In this document: piece by piece, positions 13,047 through 24,605 of the stretch
Layout: every line of letters begins with the position of its first letter
Position numbering within the stretch: position 1 is the first letter of the stretch
Assembly (NCBI GenBank): GCA_005784505.1
Contig: VCAZ01000025.1
Location: 5,480,001 to 5,544,000 of the forward strand
Direction of reading: 5' to 3'
Source: Bagarius yarrelli
Taxonomy: Eukaryota; Chordata; Actinopteri; Siluriformes; Sisoridae
Length of the DNA stretch: 64,000 nucleotides
Translations under genes and position numbers: made by a program
Notes under the pieces: generated by a model
Told to the model about the DNA's origin: nothing
Databases searched by the model: none
The model's input: only the letters and a program-made list of their open reading frames with translations

Positions 13047-14420
13047 AGCGGGTGCGTTGTGATTCACCTCATCATGTAGCCCAGCCAAATGTATCACTAA
13101 CTCTTTCCAACAGCGGCTTTCATCTCCGTAGGGGAGGACAGACGTACAAAGACAGAAATCCAGTAATACATCAGGTGTCAAATCAAGAACAAGAGTCTGA
13201 TGAGAGATTCTCGAAAAACAAGACTCAAATCAAGGCGTGTCCTTTATCTCATCTGTACAATCACTAGCCTGCGCGCTGGGCGGAAGTGACACAGGGAATA
13301 GCAGATCACTTAGTAATACGGTTTGCAGGCCTGACATTCAGCTGGTAGCCTCATGTCCTACAGCGACAAATACAAAATGTCTAAGATCCCGTCGAATATT
13401 TCCCGATGTCTTCCACTTCAAAGGAATCACTCGCCTGCCTCTCATGTCCTTTCAGTTATTAGAATCAAAAGTGTGCGCATGTTTTCCCGACGGAGTATCA
13501 AACGTTGCTGAATGACTTTTTTTTCCCCCTTGTGAGTGAAAAAAGCAAGCTGAGAGGCAAATAGGCTGTGTGTTACCCAAGGAATAAATGATGAGCGGCT
13601 GATTTGCTGACAGCTTATCTACATTTCTGGCTTTAAAATGAAGGAAAAACTGGTTAATTATTCGCCAGGAAAAACTTTGTGTGCTGTAAAAATTAATTTA
13701 ATAGATAACAGGGAATTGATGACCAATAAATGATCAGCATTCATCCATCTTCTATACCCGCTTCTCTTCTATTTCTGGTGTCATCCTTTACACTTGGGTT
13801 TTGGAAAATATTTAACCTATAAAATTTACCTGCACAATCAAATTCCAAACTGATCCTAACTGAGCTGGACATTTCCCAATCTGGCAACCGTGGCTAATAA
13901 CGTATCTTGTCTGTGTGAACAGGGTGCACAGAGTTATGCAAATAAATATGTTGGCAGGCAGGTAGAAAAGCCTATCATAATATTTTTTGGTCAAACACTT
14001 TTTAAAGTATATATAAATACATAGAAATACATTGACTAATTAACTTTATGACTTTTAACCACAACAAAAAATGATTTTAAACCAAATCACCTTCCCTGCC
14101 TTTAATTTTTAACGATTTTTATTTTACACTTTTTCCAATGTGTCTAAATAACATTTTTTTATTTAAATAAGAAAATAATTGCTTGTAGATTGCTTGTAAA
14201 AAAATCCTATTTCTAATAAAATGTACTTATAATACAAAGTTTGGACTCTTCGACGGGGTCAGTATACGTTTCTATATTTTATAAACAGATTCTTTGTTTT
14301 AATAGTAGATTTGATTTTGATTCGATTTATTCACTGTGTCTCAGGAGTCTTATAGTCGATATGCAGAGTTTTTTTCTCTTTCACCATTTTTAAAAAAACC
14401 AACGAAGGTTTTCTGGCGGA
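13047..14420. other. Intergenic DNA, partly complex; V-SINE tail fragment at 13740-13795
   Basis: The part 13050-13680 has balanced composition and no repeats I know; it could hold a conserved noncoding element. The fragment ATCCATCTTCTATACCCGCTT near 13745 is the reversed tail of a V-SINE. Confidence 0.4.
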
Positions 14421-14660
14421 TGTAATACGCAACCAGTCCAAATTAGTGTAAACGCTACCAGTAGTTACTGAAGAGTTTCCTATTCGTCGGTCTGTGCGTT
14501 CGGGCGCCCATGCCAGGCTTTGACACATAGTGAGTCTGTGTGGAAATTGGCATGCTTAGATTGTAGCTGAGCTGTGCTTTTATGGAAATCACTCTAGGAG
14601 ATATGACTACATGGTGTGAAGGAGCAGAGAATAAACAACGACACAAAACATCCAGCCTGT
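14420..14660. repeat. Dispersed repeat shared with 19550-19760
   Basis: Both places contain AGTTACTRAAGAG, then GCCCAYGCCAGRCTTTGACACATA, then TTTNATGGAAAT, in the same order and spacing. Family unknown. Confidence 0.5.
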
Positions 14661-14838
14661 TCCGGTGTGCTAGAGAAGAAAATTAAAGCGTCGGTGTCTC
14701 GGTTCAGTAAGAACTTACCTTCAGCAGGGATATACAGCAGCTAAAACTGTGGGGAATTTTATCAAACTGACATTGTGGAGTCTGGCTTAAAGCCCAGGTT
14801 CAACATTAAAATGTGTGGGCAGGTGAACATTTCTTCAG

Positions 14839-15023
14839 TGTGTGTGTGTGTGTGTGTTCATGTGTGTGGGAGTTTTTATCCATCAAAATGTAATAATTAG
14901 GCTATTATCCCTAATTACACCATTTGGATGTACATGGTGCTTTGTGAAAACTTTACACCTGGAGAGGAACCTCTCTTGTGCCAGTAGTGAGCACAGACAC
15001 ACACACACACACACACACACACA
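14839..15023. repeat. (TG)n and (AC)n microsatellites
   Basis: A TG tract at 14839-14857 and an AC tract at 14997-15023, about 140 bp apart and complementary to each other. Confidence 0.95.
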
Positions 15024-15830
15024 TTTTGTCCTTCCAGTTCATTAGACCATTATCCACTCTGAAGTTTTTAAAATAAAAGCTGTAAAAAGTAGTGTTTCTT
15101 TTAAAGAATCACTCATGTACAAGGTCAAGACTCTCCCTGTAGGGCATTTAGTCCCAATCTGGATAGAACCACATGCCTACACACACTCATACACACACAT
15201 TTACTATTTTTATAAGGATGTCCTGTACTGTTATGCAAAAAATAATGTCAAAATGTTTTATGTTCAAACTAAAAAATGAACCACACATTTCTTAAACTTC
15301 CATAAATATTTTACACACATACTGTATACACACCCTTTAAATGTGACGGGCCGGTTGGACATCACTTATGCGCGGAATACAATGCGGCCGCATGCTTGCA
15401 GACGGCGCGTAGTAAATAATACACACTGAAAGATTTTATTTAGATGTGTATTTTGGTGTTCACTTAAAATTCAGAGCTCTTAAAATTCCTATGTAATAAT
15501 AACAATAATCCCATGCATGTAATAAAATTAAAATGAATTATTGGCCCAGGGAAAAAATTTTACCTTTAATTTTAATGGCTGTTTTAATCTTTGATGCTAT
15601 TTAACTTAGCCAAAATACCTGGTCTAATAAATACTTTGTTACTGTAATTAAACGTTAATTAAACGCTAAAATAATCGTATTTAAAATTAAATATAAAACA
15701 GTTATGTGATGTTTCCTTTGTTTAGCGAAAATGTACTGCAAACTACTGAGGTTATATTATATAGCTACTTTATTGTTAGCTGTTAGCTAAATAATCAGAA
15801 TAATTACCCAGTAATGTTTTCTAAGACAAT
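15024..15830. other. AT-rich intergenic DNA with a small GC-rich island
   Basis: Mostly AT-rich. A short CpG-rich patch at 15345-15410 (GTGACGGGCCGGTTGGAC, ATGCGGCCGCATGC, GACGGCGCGTAG) stands out. No gene seen. Confidence 0.45.
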
Positions 15831-15836
15831 AGTGGC

Positions 15837-15962
15837 ATCAAAAAATTTCGAGACATGCCACCAGATGGCAGCACAAAGCTGCACATACAGTCGCAGAGCT
15901 TACAGCCTTGCTTGCAGCCTTGTGCTGCCATCGGTTGACATGTCTTGAAACTTTTCGATACA
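15837..15962. mobile_element. Foldback (palindromic) mini-element
   Basis: Imperfect inverted arms of about 48 bp (15837-15885 and 15913-15962) share TTTCGAGACATG-like and GATGGCAGCACAA words. The middle is about 27 bp. The structure is that of a short foldback MITE; terminal duplications were not resolved. Confidence 0.65.
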
Positions 15963-16111
15963 CTCTCTTAAAGCTAAATTATCATGGATGGCTAGTTATC
16001 TTTGTTTTAGAGTTGTTTTATATTTATATTATTATTGTTAGTATATCTGTAAAATTATTCTGTATCTTGCTGAATCACCATAATATTTACCATCTTTAAT
16101 TAGCTAGTTGT

Positions 16112-16543
16112 TAGGGATGCGCTAGTAAAAGCACTCTGATACCAAAGATCGATACCTCTTGCGACATCAAAGATTCTGACAGCAGCAACAGAACATCTGG
16201 CTCAGCAGTTAAAATGAATGATAAAATCCATGCATGGCAGACTGCAAATTTTGTTCTGCAGTAATATTAAGAGGTACAAAAAAATGAGTACTTATAATAT
16301 GAGTAATCTGATAAAAACATCTGAAATTAAAACACAAATGTAAGCGTGGACAATTTGCCGCTAACTGTATCGTATGCATTCGGCAACAAGCCCTGCAACA
16401 AAGACAAGAGAAAATGGAAAAAAATAACCCAAATTAACACACATCAAAAAAGTATCAGTACAAGTATTGGTATCGATATCGGCGAGTACAGGATAAAAAA
16501 TATCGGTGCTCGTACTTCCGAAAATCATATCGGTGCATCCCTA
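16112..16543. mobile_element. Non-autonomous hAT-like element, group A, copy 1
   Basis: The ends are TAGGGATGC and GCATCCCTA, the hAT-type terminal inverted repeat common in fish. The flanks CTAGTTGT (16104-16111) and CTGGTTAT (16544-16551) agree at 6 of 8 bases, fitting an aged 8-bp target-site duplication. The 432-bp interior contains GATACC/TATCGGT words and shares CCATGCATGGCAGACTGCAA with the copies at 53418 and 57496. Confidence 0.82.
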
Positions 16544-16551
16544 CTGGTTAT

Positions 16552-17011
16552 GCATGGATAAACATTGTGAATATGAGGTCAAATGAGGTCTCTTTGGGTA
16601 AAATATTTCATTGCTACGTAAATATGTTTAAAGATAGATAGTATTTGTAGATACATTATATTTTCACTCTTACTGTCCAAATACACAATTAAACATTTCA
16701 ATCAATTAAAAACTCACAATACATAAATCCGATTATTGCTGCATTTTGGTACACAGTAATAACAATTATAAATTGAACTAATCTCATTAAATTATATAGT
16801 CAAAAGTGTATAAGCACCATACTGCTTGTTTAATACATACACTAGCTCTAATGCGCTCTTTATGATAGCTTTTAAAAGTGACTACATTGTACATGTAAAA
16901 CAATAAATGCATAATTTATGTTCCTGCCTGTACTTTTTTTTATGACACCAGCGATGCATCAAACACACCATCAAAGGTCCTCACATCCTTTATCCCCATA
17001 GTCTTCATTTC

Positions 17012-17043
<32 letters not shown>

Positions 17044-17501
17044 CTTTTTACAAAACCTTTCTAAACCCCCTATCTTAGATTCATTTCGTAAAGCTTCACT
17101 ATTGTGTATTTGATCAATCCTGGAAAAAAAAACCACCACCACTTTCTATATCCACTGCCTTTTTTAAGGCTCCCGTATTTTGCTACTTTGACTACAAATT
17201 ATTCATTATGTTATTTAGTCCATTACGCATTTAAATACTACGCCATTAGAATGCCAGTGTGTGAATAAAGGATGTTATGTATTGGTTGGAATACAACTAT
17301 TCAGAAACTCTCAGATAAATCTCAGGATGTCAGCTTCACACTCATAAAGGCAACATTATTCCTGATTAAATTAGCAAAGAAATAGCAAAGCAATGTAAAA
17401 TAAACTATTAATATAAGGATCTCTATTTGCATATATACATAAGGCTGTACTTATATTTTAACCTAAATGTCAGAAGAGCAGAGTCACTGGGAGAATCAGC
17501 G
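16552..17501. other. Intergenic DNA; (GT)n at 17016-17043
   Basis: AT-rich with one GT microsatellite. Nothing else recognised. Confidence 0.5.
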
Positions 17502-17833
17502 GTGGGTAGATTAGCCATATATTTTACCTAAGTACAACAATTTATGAAAATAATAACTCAAGTACAGTCGTAGGCCATCATAAAACATAAAATTGTGTAA
17601 AAAAAACGTTTTTTCTTGATTATTTAGCCTTGATAGCTATAGTTTTGTTAATTTAAGGTTTACAAAATTGCATGTATTTCTTCTTATCCTTTCAAATGTT
17701 CGCTTTTACGGGTCACCAGAGCGAAAAAATACTACTAATGTACTAATAATATGCTTAAAAAGACCAAAAAAAAGTAATTATTTGAGATTTTTTAGTAACT
17801 TACAGTACAGTTAAAGTCTCCATAGTTACAGAA

Positions 17834-17854
17834 CCCCCCCCCCCCCCCCCCCCC
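17834..17854 (+). repeat. Poly-C run (21 C)
   Basis: An unbroken run of 21 cytosines, unusual in AT-rich DNA. The reported length may be affected by sequencing slippage. Confidence 0.85.
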
Positions 17855-18149
17855 AATAAGTATTATTAGGAAACTTACTGTAAGATGTTTTCTCAGGTTG
17901 GAGCTGGATTTTCTGTATGCTGGTATGTGTTGTTGCACTTCGAAGGCATCACATAATATAATTGATCAAATGTGATTAAAGATGTTCAATGACAGGCTGG
18001 ATTCTTCTCCCTATTCGGCTGTTATATTCCAAACTAAGTGCGCGTTAAAATATGAACACGATTCCCATATGGCCTTCAGACGACTGCAGCCAATCGTGAA
18101 ACAGATTACAGGTTTGTCCTATTATAAATAATGATAGAAATAAATTATT

Positions 18150-18370
18150 GGCTCAAATAGTTAAGGTGCTGAGTTGCTGATCTGGAGACCAGGAAGACCT
18201 GGGTTCAAGCTCCACCACTGGCAAGCCAACCACTGTTGGATCCTTGAGCAAGGGTCCTTAACCCTTCCTGCTCCAGGGGTGCTGTATCATAGCTCACCCT
18301 GCACTCTGACCCCCAACTTACTAAAATAGGATATGTAAAAAAGGCATTTACATTTTTATTTTTACATTTT
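18150..18370 (+). repeat. tRNA-derived SINE, family 2
   Basis: tRNA-like head with TGGCTCAAATAGTTAAGG (A box) and CTGGGTTCAAGCTCC (B box). The body has CTTGAGCAAGGGTCCTTAAC and TGCTCCAGGGGTGCTGTATC, then ACCCCCAACTTACTAAAATA. The same order is seen at 21020, 26606 and 39728. Confidence 0.88.
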
Positions 18371-18649
18371 TATGAACGAAAGGACTTCATTAAATGTGGC
18401 GAAGTGAAAGTCAATTTCTGCTTGAGTGAGAGTAAAAGTAAAGTCAGTTAAATCTACACTTAAAAGTACATTTTCCGCAAAAATCTACTCGGGTAAATGT
18501 AGTTTATCCTCTAAAGATGACTGAAGACCTACCTCTCTTTTAGTCAACAGCTAGCACATTTTTTTAGCATTTCGACAGTCTTGGGGATTTTACGCTTTGT
18601 TTGTGATCTAGCTCACCACTGCTCTGTGAGTCTGATCATCTGTTCAGTG

Positions 18650-18710
18650 ATGAGACTCAAGTCACTGCTTGTACATCTTTCTGGATAAGAGTGTCTGCCA
18701 AATGATTCAA
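18650..18710 (+). repeat. SINE family 1 tail fragment
   Basis: Contains TCTGGATAAGAGTGTCTGCC and AAATG, the 3' part of family 1 only. Confidence 0.6.
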
Positions 18711-19129
18711 ACATACATCAACAAAGTGTCTGGAGATAGTTTTCAATGAGATCCTGTATCTTCCAGCAACAGCGACTGTCAGGGACTACATGTAGGTGTG
18801 TTCAATGTCGTGTCAGAATGAAGAAAAGAGCGACTTGCTTGGACCAAATCCCGACCCAAAATACTTCGAAACTCACATGGAAAAAAATTGTGGAGCTAAT
18901 CCACCTACCAGCATGTTTTTTGGCAAGTAAAAGGAAACTAGAGAACTTGACGGATGCCCATGTGGCCATGGGTAGTAGAGCGAATATATACTAAAATAGA
19001 AACCCAAGTCTTAATCTGAACTCCCAAGCATTGGCACCAACATGGCGGCTTGACCCCTTTGGCAACCACCTGAGATAATAAAGTAAAGAACATAATAATA
19101 TTAATTTCCCTCACTGTCAAGCAAAACTA

Positions 19130-19500
19130 CACCACATGGCCAGAAGTTTGTAGACAACTCAGCAGCACATCTATGCAGGTGTGTCTTCTCCAAAACTGGA
19201 ACTAAGACGTCCAAACCCTGTTCCAGCATGACAATGCTCCTGTGCACAGGAGGTCTTCTTCATGAAGACATCCTGTGTTCTGGTTGCTACGGAAGAACTC
19301 AAGTGTCCTACACAAAGCCTTGAATTTAGAATGAACTGGAACCCTGACTAAACTCCAGACCTTCTTACCTCAACAATGTCCGATCTACAAGACAATCTTG
19401 CGGAAAGTGTTCCCAGAAGTGTGGAGCTTATTATCAGGCTATAAGTGAGACTAAATCTGGAATAGGATGTACACATATGTGTGTAACAGTCAGGTTTCCT
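19130..19500 (+). mobile_element. Non-autonomous DNA element, group B, copy 1
   Basis: It opens ATGGCCAGAAGTTTGTAGAC and contains CAGCATGACAATGCTCCTGT, a CATGAAGACATCCTGTGTTC segment and GACTAAATCTGGAATAGGAT. This is a recurrent fish element with GGCCAAAAGTTTGTGGACA-type ends. Four other copies lie in the window (26097, 31160, 38350, 43050). I cannot name its superfamily securely. Confidence 0.7.
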
Positions 19501-19549
19501 ATATAGTTGTATATGGTAAAAGCATATTTAACTAATATAATAAACACTG

Positions 19550-19760
19550 TTAATATTGTGTTTAGTTACTAAAGAGGTTTTTATCTAAAAAGTTTAACTG
19601 TACAGCACAGGCCCACGCCAGACTTTGACACATAACAGAACCCTGTGAGAAAATCGGGTTACTTACACCGAGTTGTTTTTAATGGAAATAGAATGGAAAT
19701 TTTTAGAGATTAAATAGCACCAAAAAAATCCCCCACAAACATTTTCTAGGAGCTTAAGAT
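19550..19760. repeat. Dispersed repeat shared with 14420-14660
   Basis: See the partner copy. The clearest shared word is GCCCACGCCAGACTTTGACA at 19611-19630. Confidence 0.5.
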
Positions 19761-20690
19761 GAAAATAACAATAACAGTTTAACAGATTAAACATCTTTTA
19801 TTGTATTTATATACAAAGCATTAACTTAAAGACGAATTCTTGTACTAGAGATAAAACAGATCATATCTCTACAGCGGGACTATTGTTGTCATAAATACTT
19901 GAATAATTATTAGGACTTGCTAAAAAGCTCCAGATGAAGTCTGCAAACTGGTTTATTTTCCATTCATGTGAAACAAAGGGGTACCAACTGAGGCTCGTCT
20001 AAAGGTGTTATAAAGCATTACGGAATTAAATGTCCGTGTTTACATAAGATTGTTTTACGTAAGAAGCTGTAAAAGTCATCTTTTTTGCGTAAATCTGTAC
20101 AGCTCGCAGCTGGTGCTATTTTGACATTCTTGTTCCTGCCAACAAACAAGTGCTAAACTGGTCATCATCTGTCCTCCTACATCATGAGTTCACAAAGTAG
20201 TGTGTGTGTGTGTGTGTGTGTGTGTGTTGTAGAGCTTAAAAAAACAGTTTTCCATCTGCTGCCATATTATATGATCCATCATTCCCGGCAGCTGTTAAAT
20301 TAATTGGCCGTTTTTGTTACTGATTGTGGTTAAACTGCTGAATCCGACAGTATTAATGAGCCTTCGGAGGTGTGCAGTAAAGGGGTTTCTGGTTTACCTT
20401 CTTGATCCAAGTTTGCTCAGTTTCACAACTTGACTAACTGATATTCAATACTGATCCTGTACTATCATGTCTTTAGTAGCGAAGCTACATGAATGAACCA
20501 TTGGGTGGGACGTTGTGCAAAACATCACCGATGTGCTAGCCATGTGTGTGTTTTAGAGGTAATGATGTCCTGTGATTATTTTATTTAGCATAGACATTCA
20601 GGGCACAGATTACCAGAATCCGACCAGAAAGCCAATTTGTCTTAATTAAACGTTATTTGTGGCGGGATAAAAATGAGGTAATGGACTTAC
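19761..20690. other. Intergenic DNA; (TG)n at 20200-20227
   Basis: Mostly unassigned DNA. No coding signal. Confidence 0.5.
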
Positions 20691-20815
20691 ATTTATCTCT
20701 ATTGTTATTAAACTGGGAAGGTGGGGGGTTGGGAAATGGTAACAGCTTGTGGGTGCTGGAGATTTAACCCATGACCTTCTGATCAGAAATCCAACTGAGC
20801 TTTTACTTCTCCCAT
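20690..20815 (-). repeat. Degraded tRNA-SINE, family 1
   Basis: ACTTACATTTATCTCTATTG, then GGGTGCTGGAGATTTAACCC and a mutated head. The order matches family 1 minus-strand copies. Confidence 0.5.
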
Positions 20816-21019
20816 CGTCTAATAGCAGCGTGTAGATAAATGTTTCAAATCTCTTATATTATAGCAAATCAAAAATATTACAATTTATCAATTAAAAGCA
20901 TATTGCATCCAAAATTTCACACTTTTCTACAGTGTAGTATGTGAAAAACAGTATGTGAATCGAGAAGTATGTCAAATCCTTAGTATCCAAAAAACATGAC
21001 AAGTACCTGGATGACCTAC

Positions 21020-21285
21020 TGCTTCTCTTAAGTATAAATAAAGGAAGACCTGGGTTCAAGCCCCACCACACAAGACCCTTAACCCTTACTTCTCCAGGGG
21101 GCACTGTATCATAGCTGCCCCTGCACTCTGACCCCCAACTTACTAAGATGGGATATGCGAAGAAAGCATTTCACTGTGCTGTAAAAAAAGTCTATGTGAC
21201 AAAATAAAAGCATTTACATTTGGGAATCAAACCCTGACCCCGATTTTCCAATTAGCAGTCCATCACCTTAACCACTTCGCCCAAA
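21020..21285. repeat. SINE family 2 (+) abutting a SINE family 1 head (-)
   Basis: Bases 21035-21225 carry the family 2 B box and body (GACCTGGGTTCAAGCCCCAC, TCCAGGGGGCACTGTATCAT, CTTACTAAGATGGGATATG). They are followed by a reversed family 1 head, GGGAATCAAACCCTGACC and CCATCACCTTAACCACTT. Confidence 0.8.
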
Positions 21286-22608
21286 ATGAGTCCAAACACT
21301 GTTAGTATTTAGTGTGGTAGATGTTTTTAGGTCTGGTTAGATACCTATACATAAATTTCCAGTGACGGCTATAAATTTTACATGCTTTAGGATAAACTGA
21401 AAGTCACCAGTGCTTCAGTGAAAAGATTCGGATTGAACCAATCTTTCTGGTTCATAGGTTAGAATACATTTTTCACCAACTGTTTATAGTCCTTATCATT
21501 TGTTTCCTTACTGCTGTTAGTCTGATTGCTTATTTTATTAACAATGTGAAGAAAACATAAAACCCACTAACACCATGTTTAATGCCCCATCACAGCTCCC
21601 TCTTTATCTCGGATCTATAGACCTTGCACTGGATTTATCGTTCCCACAGGCTGCAGCTTGCTTGCGCATCCAGCTGTCATGGCACCATAGGTGGCGTGGT
21701 ATTTTGACATACCATTTAGTACAGCAGCGTGAGGTTTGGGACGCAGCCCGAGACTCATTACTCCCCTGCACGACCCACTAAAGCACTTCATGCCCCTGCT
21801 ACAGTTGCTATGACGACTGAAATCAAAGCAATTAAGGTGGCTTTAAGTGGGAAAAAGCTGATAAGGCAATTTTTTTTAATGTATCTTTCTTAGCGTGATT
21901 GGGGAGGACGTCCATCACTACTGGAAGGTGAGTGATCACTAGTGACTTGGAGTGGTGCTTTTTTTCACTACTGGAGAAAATAAAGACTGCTTTAGAAAGC
22001 TTTCTGTCAGATTTGCACTGGAATGAACCCCTGACAGCTGATTTTAATGTTAAAATTGAGTTCTAAGCCTTTTAAAACAAGTTTTAAATGTGTCCCCTAT
22101 TCGTCTCAGGTGAAAAGCTGGAGCCTTTTAGCAAATAAGACCGAATACCTCTGTCACTAGCGAAATGAGCTGCTATGTTAGCGTGACATTCCCAATAAAT
22201 GTTTTTAATGTGTCCTTACCAACTTTTGACTCAGTAATGGGTTAAAAATGATTTCTTTTTATAGGATGTGCCCTTGTAGTTCCTGAAGCAATATTCCTTC
22301 CTCACTGCCAGCTGATATCATTAGCGTGTGTTATATAATCTATAAGTTCCTGAGCCACCTGGGAAAAAAAACCCACACTGATTTAGAAACAGGAAGGGTA
22401 TAGTGTAGACATGTCAGTTTCACACTAATTCACTAATAGGTGTGAAAACCAGCCTATGAATTCTAATTTAACAAAAATATTTGTAAAAAATGTGCAGCTT
22501 CGATGCTGTGTTTCAAAATTTGAAGGTATCTAGTTTTGTAATATTCAAAATAAAAGCACAAATTCATAGAAATTAGCTGATGTCTCACAACTGACAAATA
22601 AATAAAAT
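21286..22608. other. Intergenic DNA, nothing recognised
   Basis: No gene or known repeat. The patch 21650-21790 is more GC-rich, but no exon structure is visible. Confidence 0.5.
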
Positions 22609-22610
22609 TA

Positions 22611-22880
22611 CAGTGGTACCTTGACTTACGATTTTTTTTTGAGGTACGAGCCGTCTCTCGGCAGATGTTTTGCTTTGAGTTGCGAGCTAAAATTCAGGCT
22701 ACGAGCCAGTAACATTCGCCCAGCATCCCATGTCTCACTCGATAGCTAGTCAGACATGCGCGTTAGCAAGTGCGTTAGCAAGTGGAGTTGTCTGATCCCC
22801 AAGATAAATGCTGTACATTATTATTAATAAAACTAGTTTATTGCAGTACATCCTATTGTATTGTTTTTTATACAATATTC
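22611..22880 (+). mobile_element. Tigger-like DNA transposon fragment (one half)
   Basis: It starts CAGTGGTACCTTGACTTACG after a TA and aligns, reversed, with the right half of the complete element at 50751-51212. Both share GAGCCGTC/GAGTCGTC, TTTGCTTTGAGTTG, GATAGCTAGTCAGACATGCG and TTATTGCAGTACAT. The CAGTGGT.CCTTGACTTACGA end is typical of Tigger-type mariner relatives. The other half is missing. Confidence 0.75.
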
Positions 22881-22955
22881 GATATTTATAAGTTTATCAG
22901 CGCCAGATGGAAATAACATCAAAGCCAAACTGGAATAACTTAACAGAAACTTTGT

Positions 22956-23008
22956 CTTGGTCTGAAATCACATAAATATAGTATGGAACTATGTGATTTC
23001 AGACCAAG
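22956..23008. repeat. Perfect 19-bp palindrome with 15-bp loop
   Basis: Left arm CTTGGTCTGAAATCACATA (22956-22974) is exactly complementary to the right arm (22990-23008). It lies between a Tigger fragment and a reversed V-SINE and belongs to neither as far as I can see. Confidence 0.95.
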
Positions 23009-23009
23009 G

Positions 23010-23310
23010 TCACGGGGATCTACTGGAGTCTATCCCAGCCATCTCTGAAAGGGTAAAAGGCAGCAGGGTTACACCCTGGACAGGTCGCTAGTCCATCACA
23101 GGACCACACACACACACTTACTCCTATGGGCAATTTAGAATCACCAATCAACCTAACCTAGACTGTGGGAGGAAACCCGAGAACCCGGAGTAAATCCATG
23201 CAAGCATGGAAAAAACATGCAAACTCCACACAGAGAGGGAATCAAACCCGGGCCTTCTTGCTGTGAGGCAACAGTGCTAACCACTAAGCCACTGTGCTGC
23301 CCCAGGAAAA
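23010..23310 (-). repeat. V-SINE / DANA-type SINE, near full length
   Basis: The minus strand reads a tRNA-like head with GGTTTGATTCCC and a central domain (GAGTTTGCATG, TACTCCGGGTTCTCGGGTTT, CCTCCCACAG). It ends in a tail with GACTCCAGTAGATCCCCGTG. Same family and order as 62281-62635. Confidence 0.88.
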
Positions 23311-24165
23311 GAACAGTGAAAACAAATTTAAGAATTATATTTGAAAAGATCCGTAATTGAACCACTGCATTTGTAAAAAAAAATAAATAACAAAAAAACC
23401 CAACGAAAATATTAACTATATGTTAAAAAATACAGTATACAAATGCAATACAATTAATTTTGGACTTTAGAACTGTAGAATAAAGGGCATGTATGTAAAA
23501 TGTGTGGTGCAGAATGTCTAGTTAAGGTAGTGGATGTTGTGCTGACATGTCCAGAAAAGTCTGAGCTTTTAATGTTGTCCTGGGAATCTTTCGATTTTTC
23601 ATCGTCCAGAAAAAATTCTATTGATCAGATGGTTTGGAAATGAATCATCTCATTTCTATTGTCTCCATAAGGAGAAATTTGTCTTGAGCCGTTACATACA
23701 CTAATACATTTAAAATGAATCACAATTATGTATAGTAATTTTTAAGGTTTAGGTACAGTAAAACATTCACCCAGCCACGGTCAGCTCATCTGGTCCCCAT
23801 CAGTCCTCTGAACCTCCCTTTAAAATGCATGTGGATGGAAGTAAATGATCATTTGTTGACCAGTCGGATCCTTAACACGAGAAAATTTTCACCCAAAAAG
23901 CACTCGATGTCTAAATCTTTGTCTGGACACTTCGTCTGGACACTTTCTATACGAATACTGACGGCGCTGTCTCCTTCTATCAGTCCCCTGATGTTGATTC
24001 CACCTCACGCTACTCATGACTAGATGTTGGTGGACAAAAGACACACTCAGTCAAAAATAATTTGAGAGGGTTATTGCACTTGACTTCTGCTATAGGCTAT
24101 TATTGAGTGAGTTTTCAGAGTAATTTTGTAACAGATAAGACAGATAAGAGCTGACAACATACAGG
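23311..24165. other. Intergenic DNA, nothing recognised
   Basis: No gene, no recognised repeat. Confidence 0.5.
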
Positions 24166-24167
24166 CA

Positions 24168-24605
24168 GAGCCGGTGCCAGACTAACAGGGGGGCATGCGG
24201 CTTTCAGCAAGGGGGCGAACAGTCAGCAACAATAACTCGCAGAAACAACCAATATAGTAAACGCTTACGCTCCAGTGGCGGGCAGTGCATTTGATACCTG
24301 GACCCTCAGTGTGTACTTAACGGACTTATGCACCTCTTAATACCACCACTATTACATTGCAGTTATAGAAACCATCAATACTACATCAACACAATATAAC
24401 ATGGCGTGGCATTACAGACAGAGAACCACAACTGTACCACATGGAGCAGTTCAGAATCAATATTTATCTTAATATTAATATAACACCACAAATATATTTA
24501 TTATATATATAATAAATTATCTGTCATTTCATGTACTCTTGGGGGCCCCCTGGTGGCCGCAGGGGTCTTAAGCAGCCGCTTAGTTCGCTTATGCCTTGGG
24601 CCAGC
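24168..24605. mobile_element. hAT-like non-autonomous element
   Basis: The left end reads CAGAGCCGGTGCCAGACTAA, then GGGGGGCATGCGGC. The right part GGGGGCCCCCTGGTGGCCGC and GCCGCTTAGTTCGCTTATGC, then CTTGGGCCAGC, is the complement of the fish hAT-type end CAGGGCCGGCCCAAGGC. The interior is AT-rich with no coding remains. Confidence 0.5.

Larger units (their letters stand above)
17502..18625. mobile_element. hAT-like element (CAGCGGTGGGTAGAT ends), interrupted by a SINE
   Basis: The left end CAGCGGTGGGTAGAT pairs with GATCTAGCTCACCACTGCTCTG at about 18605-18626. Near both ends are AAGTACA/CTCAAGTA and AGTAAAAGTAAAG words typical of this type. The interior holds a poly-C run (17834-17854) and a family 2 SINE (18150-18370), so the two halves were split by later insertions. 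Confidence 0.5.
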
